Shown: piece by piece, positions 63,091 to 64,000 of the stretch
How positions within the stretch are numbered: the first letter of the stretch is position 1
Layout of the letters: each line of letters begins with the position of its first letter
From: Clostridium_AF sediminicola
Lineage (GTDB): Bacteria; Bacillota; Clostridia; Clostridiales; Clostridiaceae
Length of the DNA stretch: 64,000 nucleotides
Direction: 5' to 3'
Assembly (NCBI RefSeq): GCF_050402865.1
Contig: NZ_BAABMF010000009.1
Coordinates: 124,001 to 188,000, forward strand
The notes under the pieces: generated by a model
The model's database searches: none
What the model was told of the DNA's origin: nothing
Seen by the model: the letters and a program-made list of their open reading frames with translations, nothing else
Translations under genes and position numbers: made by a program

Positions 63091-63714
63091 ATGAATTTAA
63101 AGGAATTAAAATATGAATTATTAGAAGCTGCAAAATCATCATATAATTTAGGGCTTGTAGCTGGAACTAGTGGAAACGTAAGTGTTTATGATAGTAAAAC
63201 AGATAAGATGGTTATAACTCCATCAAGTATACCATATGATACAATGACTTCAGAAGATTTGGTTGTTCTAAAGTTAGATGGAACTATTATTGAGGGATAT
63301 AATAAACCTTCTTCAGAATGGAAAATGCATGCTCAAGTTTACAAGGAGCGAAAGGATATCAAATGTGTTTTGCACACACATTCACCTTATGCTACTGCAT
63401 TTGCAGTTTGTCAAGAAAAAATCCCGGTAATTTTAATTGAAATGGTACCATTTATTGGAGGAGATGTTCCAGTTGCAAAGTTTGGAATGCCAGGAACAGA
63501 GAGTATTGGTATTGAGGCATTAAGTGTTTTAGAAGAGCGAAAAGCTTGTCTTTTAAGTAATCATGGAACTTTAGCAATTGGAGAATCAATAGATAAAGCA
63601 TTAACGTCTTCAATTTATCTTGAAGATGCAGCAAAAATATATCACCTTGCTAAAAGTGCTGGAAATGTAAAAGTGCTTTCAGAAAAAGAAATAGATGCTA
63701 TGAAAAACTCTTAG
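63091..63714 (+). CDS. class II aldolase/adducin-family aldolase (FucA-like)
   Basis: This 207-residue zinc aldolase has the AGTSGNVS motif near residue 24, E73 region SSEWKMH, the metal HxH in VLHTHSPYAT near residue 93, and SNHG near 152. It should split a deoxy-ketose 1-phosphate into dihydroxyacetone phosphate and an aldehyde (lactaldehyde or acetaldehyde). With the neighbouring MtnA-like gene it resembles DrdA of the 5-deoxyribose pathway, but an L-fuculose-phosphate role is also possible. Confidence 0.87.
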   Translation: MNLKELKYELLEAAKSSYNLGLVAGTSGNVSVYDSKTDKMVITPSSIPYDTMTSEDLVVLKLDGTIIEGYNKPSSEWKMHAQVYKERKDIKCVLHTHSPYATAFAVCQEKIPVILIEMVPFIGGDVPVAKFGMPGTESIGIEALSVLEERKACLLSNHGTLAIGESIDKALTSSIYLEDAAKIYHLAKSAGNVKVLSEKEIDAMKNS

Positions 63715-63748
63715 ATTAAAATTATAAATTTATAAAAGAGGTGTAAAA

Positions 63749-64000
63749 ATGTTTAGAGCAGATAAAGGACTAGCATTCATATTACAATATGAGAATGTGG
63801 CATGGTATGAGAATGGAAAGGTTCGTATTTTAGATAGAAGAATTTATCCTTTAGAAACAAAATTTGTAGAGTGTAAAACTCATGGTGAAGTTTCTCAGGC
63901 ATTGAAGGATATGGTAACTCAAAGTGGTGGACCTTATATTGCGGTAAACATGGGAATGGTTTTAGCTGTTCATGAGGCAAAGAATTTACCGAATGATGAG
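63749..64000 (+). CDS. MtnA-like aldose-1-phosphate isomerase (DrdI-like), partial
   Basis: The 84 codons before the window edge begin MFRADKGLAFILQYENVAWY and continue NGKVRILDRRIYP and KFVECKTHGEVSQALKDMV, the N-terminal pattern of the MtnA/eIF2B-type isomerases (methylthioribose-1-phosphate or 5-deoxyribose-1-phosphate isomerase). The gene continues beyond the edge. AAGAGGTG precedes the ATG. Next to a class II aldolase it fits DrdI, converting 5-deoxyribose-1-phosphate to the ribulose form. Confidence 0.75.
   Translation, partial: MFRADKGLAFILQYENVAWYENGKVRILDRRIYPLETKFVECKTHGEVSQALKDMVTQSGGPYIAVNMGMVLAVHEAKNLPNDE

Noticed and set aside
1..64000. CRISPR array, prophage, rRNA or tRNA genes
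   Set aside because: I saw no regular spacer-repeat pattern, phage gene cluster, rRNA sequence or CCA-ended cloverleaf in reading the window. I could not run a dedicated search.

Overview
The window is low-GC DNA from an anaerobic, spore-forming Gram-positive bacterium, most likely a clostridium (a Tissierellales-like lineage is my guess, not shown). The support is a GerA/GerC/GerB germinant receptor operon, HydG ([FeFe]-hydrogenase maturation), FeoAB, cobalamin riboswitches with the anaerobic chelatase CbiK, strong Shine-Dalgarno sites and TTG/GTG starts. I saw no rRNA, tRNA, CRISPR array, prophage or transposase gene, but several small inverted-repeat elements and gene relics are present.

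Layout. 1-8.1 kb: a membrane-anchored papain-like protein, a SWIM/SNF2 helicase, and the germination operon on the minus strand. 8.4-10.2 kb: a variant hydG plus a small unknown gene. 10.2-15.6 kb: a LacI-controlled sugar ABC importer with an intracellular GH13 glycosidase, with promoter and palindromic operator visible. 15.7-18.5 kb: small housekeeping genes (DUF1653, RNase H, phosphoesterase, YccF, methyltransferase) ending in a truncated ywbE. 18.5-24.7 kb: a probable regulon of RidA, two TauE/SafE exporters, an NhaC-type antiporter, a D-cysteine desulfhydrase-like PLP enzyme and a LysR regulator. Its two plus-strand units share a duplicated control region of about 115-120 bp. 24.8-37.8 kb: signalling and miscellaneous genes (PocR-type kinase, CNNM/CBS protein, diguanylate cyclase, DUF169, MarR/MFS), then a decayed two-component system whose response regulator is reduced to its last codons, a half-length HgdB-like gene, a MITE-like element with a 7-bp target duplication, an aldehyde dehydrogenase and a lone pseudopilin.

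38-45.2 kb: an operon behind a cobalamin riboswitch: CbiL, FecCD permease, ATPase, a lipoprotein form of CbiK, a substrate-binding protein with SLH-like repeats, and an ABC-2 exporter pair. 45.3-50.3 kb: an intact two-component system divergent from an envelope operon (glycolipid synthase-like, polysaccharide deacetylase, flippase-like). 50.4-51.8 kb: an amidohydrolase. 51.8-53.8 kb: an iron-responsive minus-strand operon (flavodoxin, DUF3793, HD-GYP, DUF2325) behind a near-consensus Fur box. 54-56.8 kb: site-2 protease, FAD oxidoreductase and a membrane protein. 57-60.3 kb: feoAB divergent from a DtxR-family regulator. 60.3-60.9 kb: a second cobalamin riboswitch with a consensus promoter that now leads only into a cysteine-desulfurase relic. 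61-64 kb: DeoR regulator, iron alcohol dehydrogenase, class II aldolase and an MtnA-like isomerase cut by the window edge, resembling 5-deoxyribose salvage.

The most interesting signals are the duplicated control region of the RidA/PLP-lyase/sulfur-exporter regulon, the orphan B12 riboswitch, the extracytoplasmic CbiK with a wall-binding SBP, the HydG lacking one auxiliary-cluster cysteine, the two-component deletion scar, and two families of small mobile inverted repeats.
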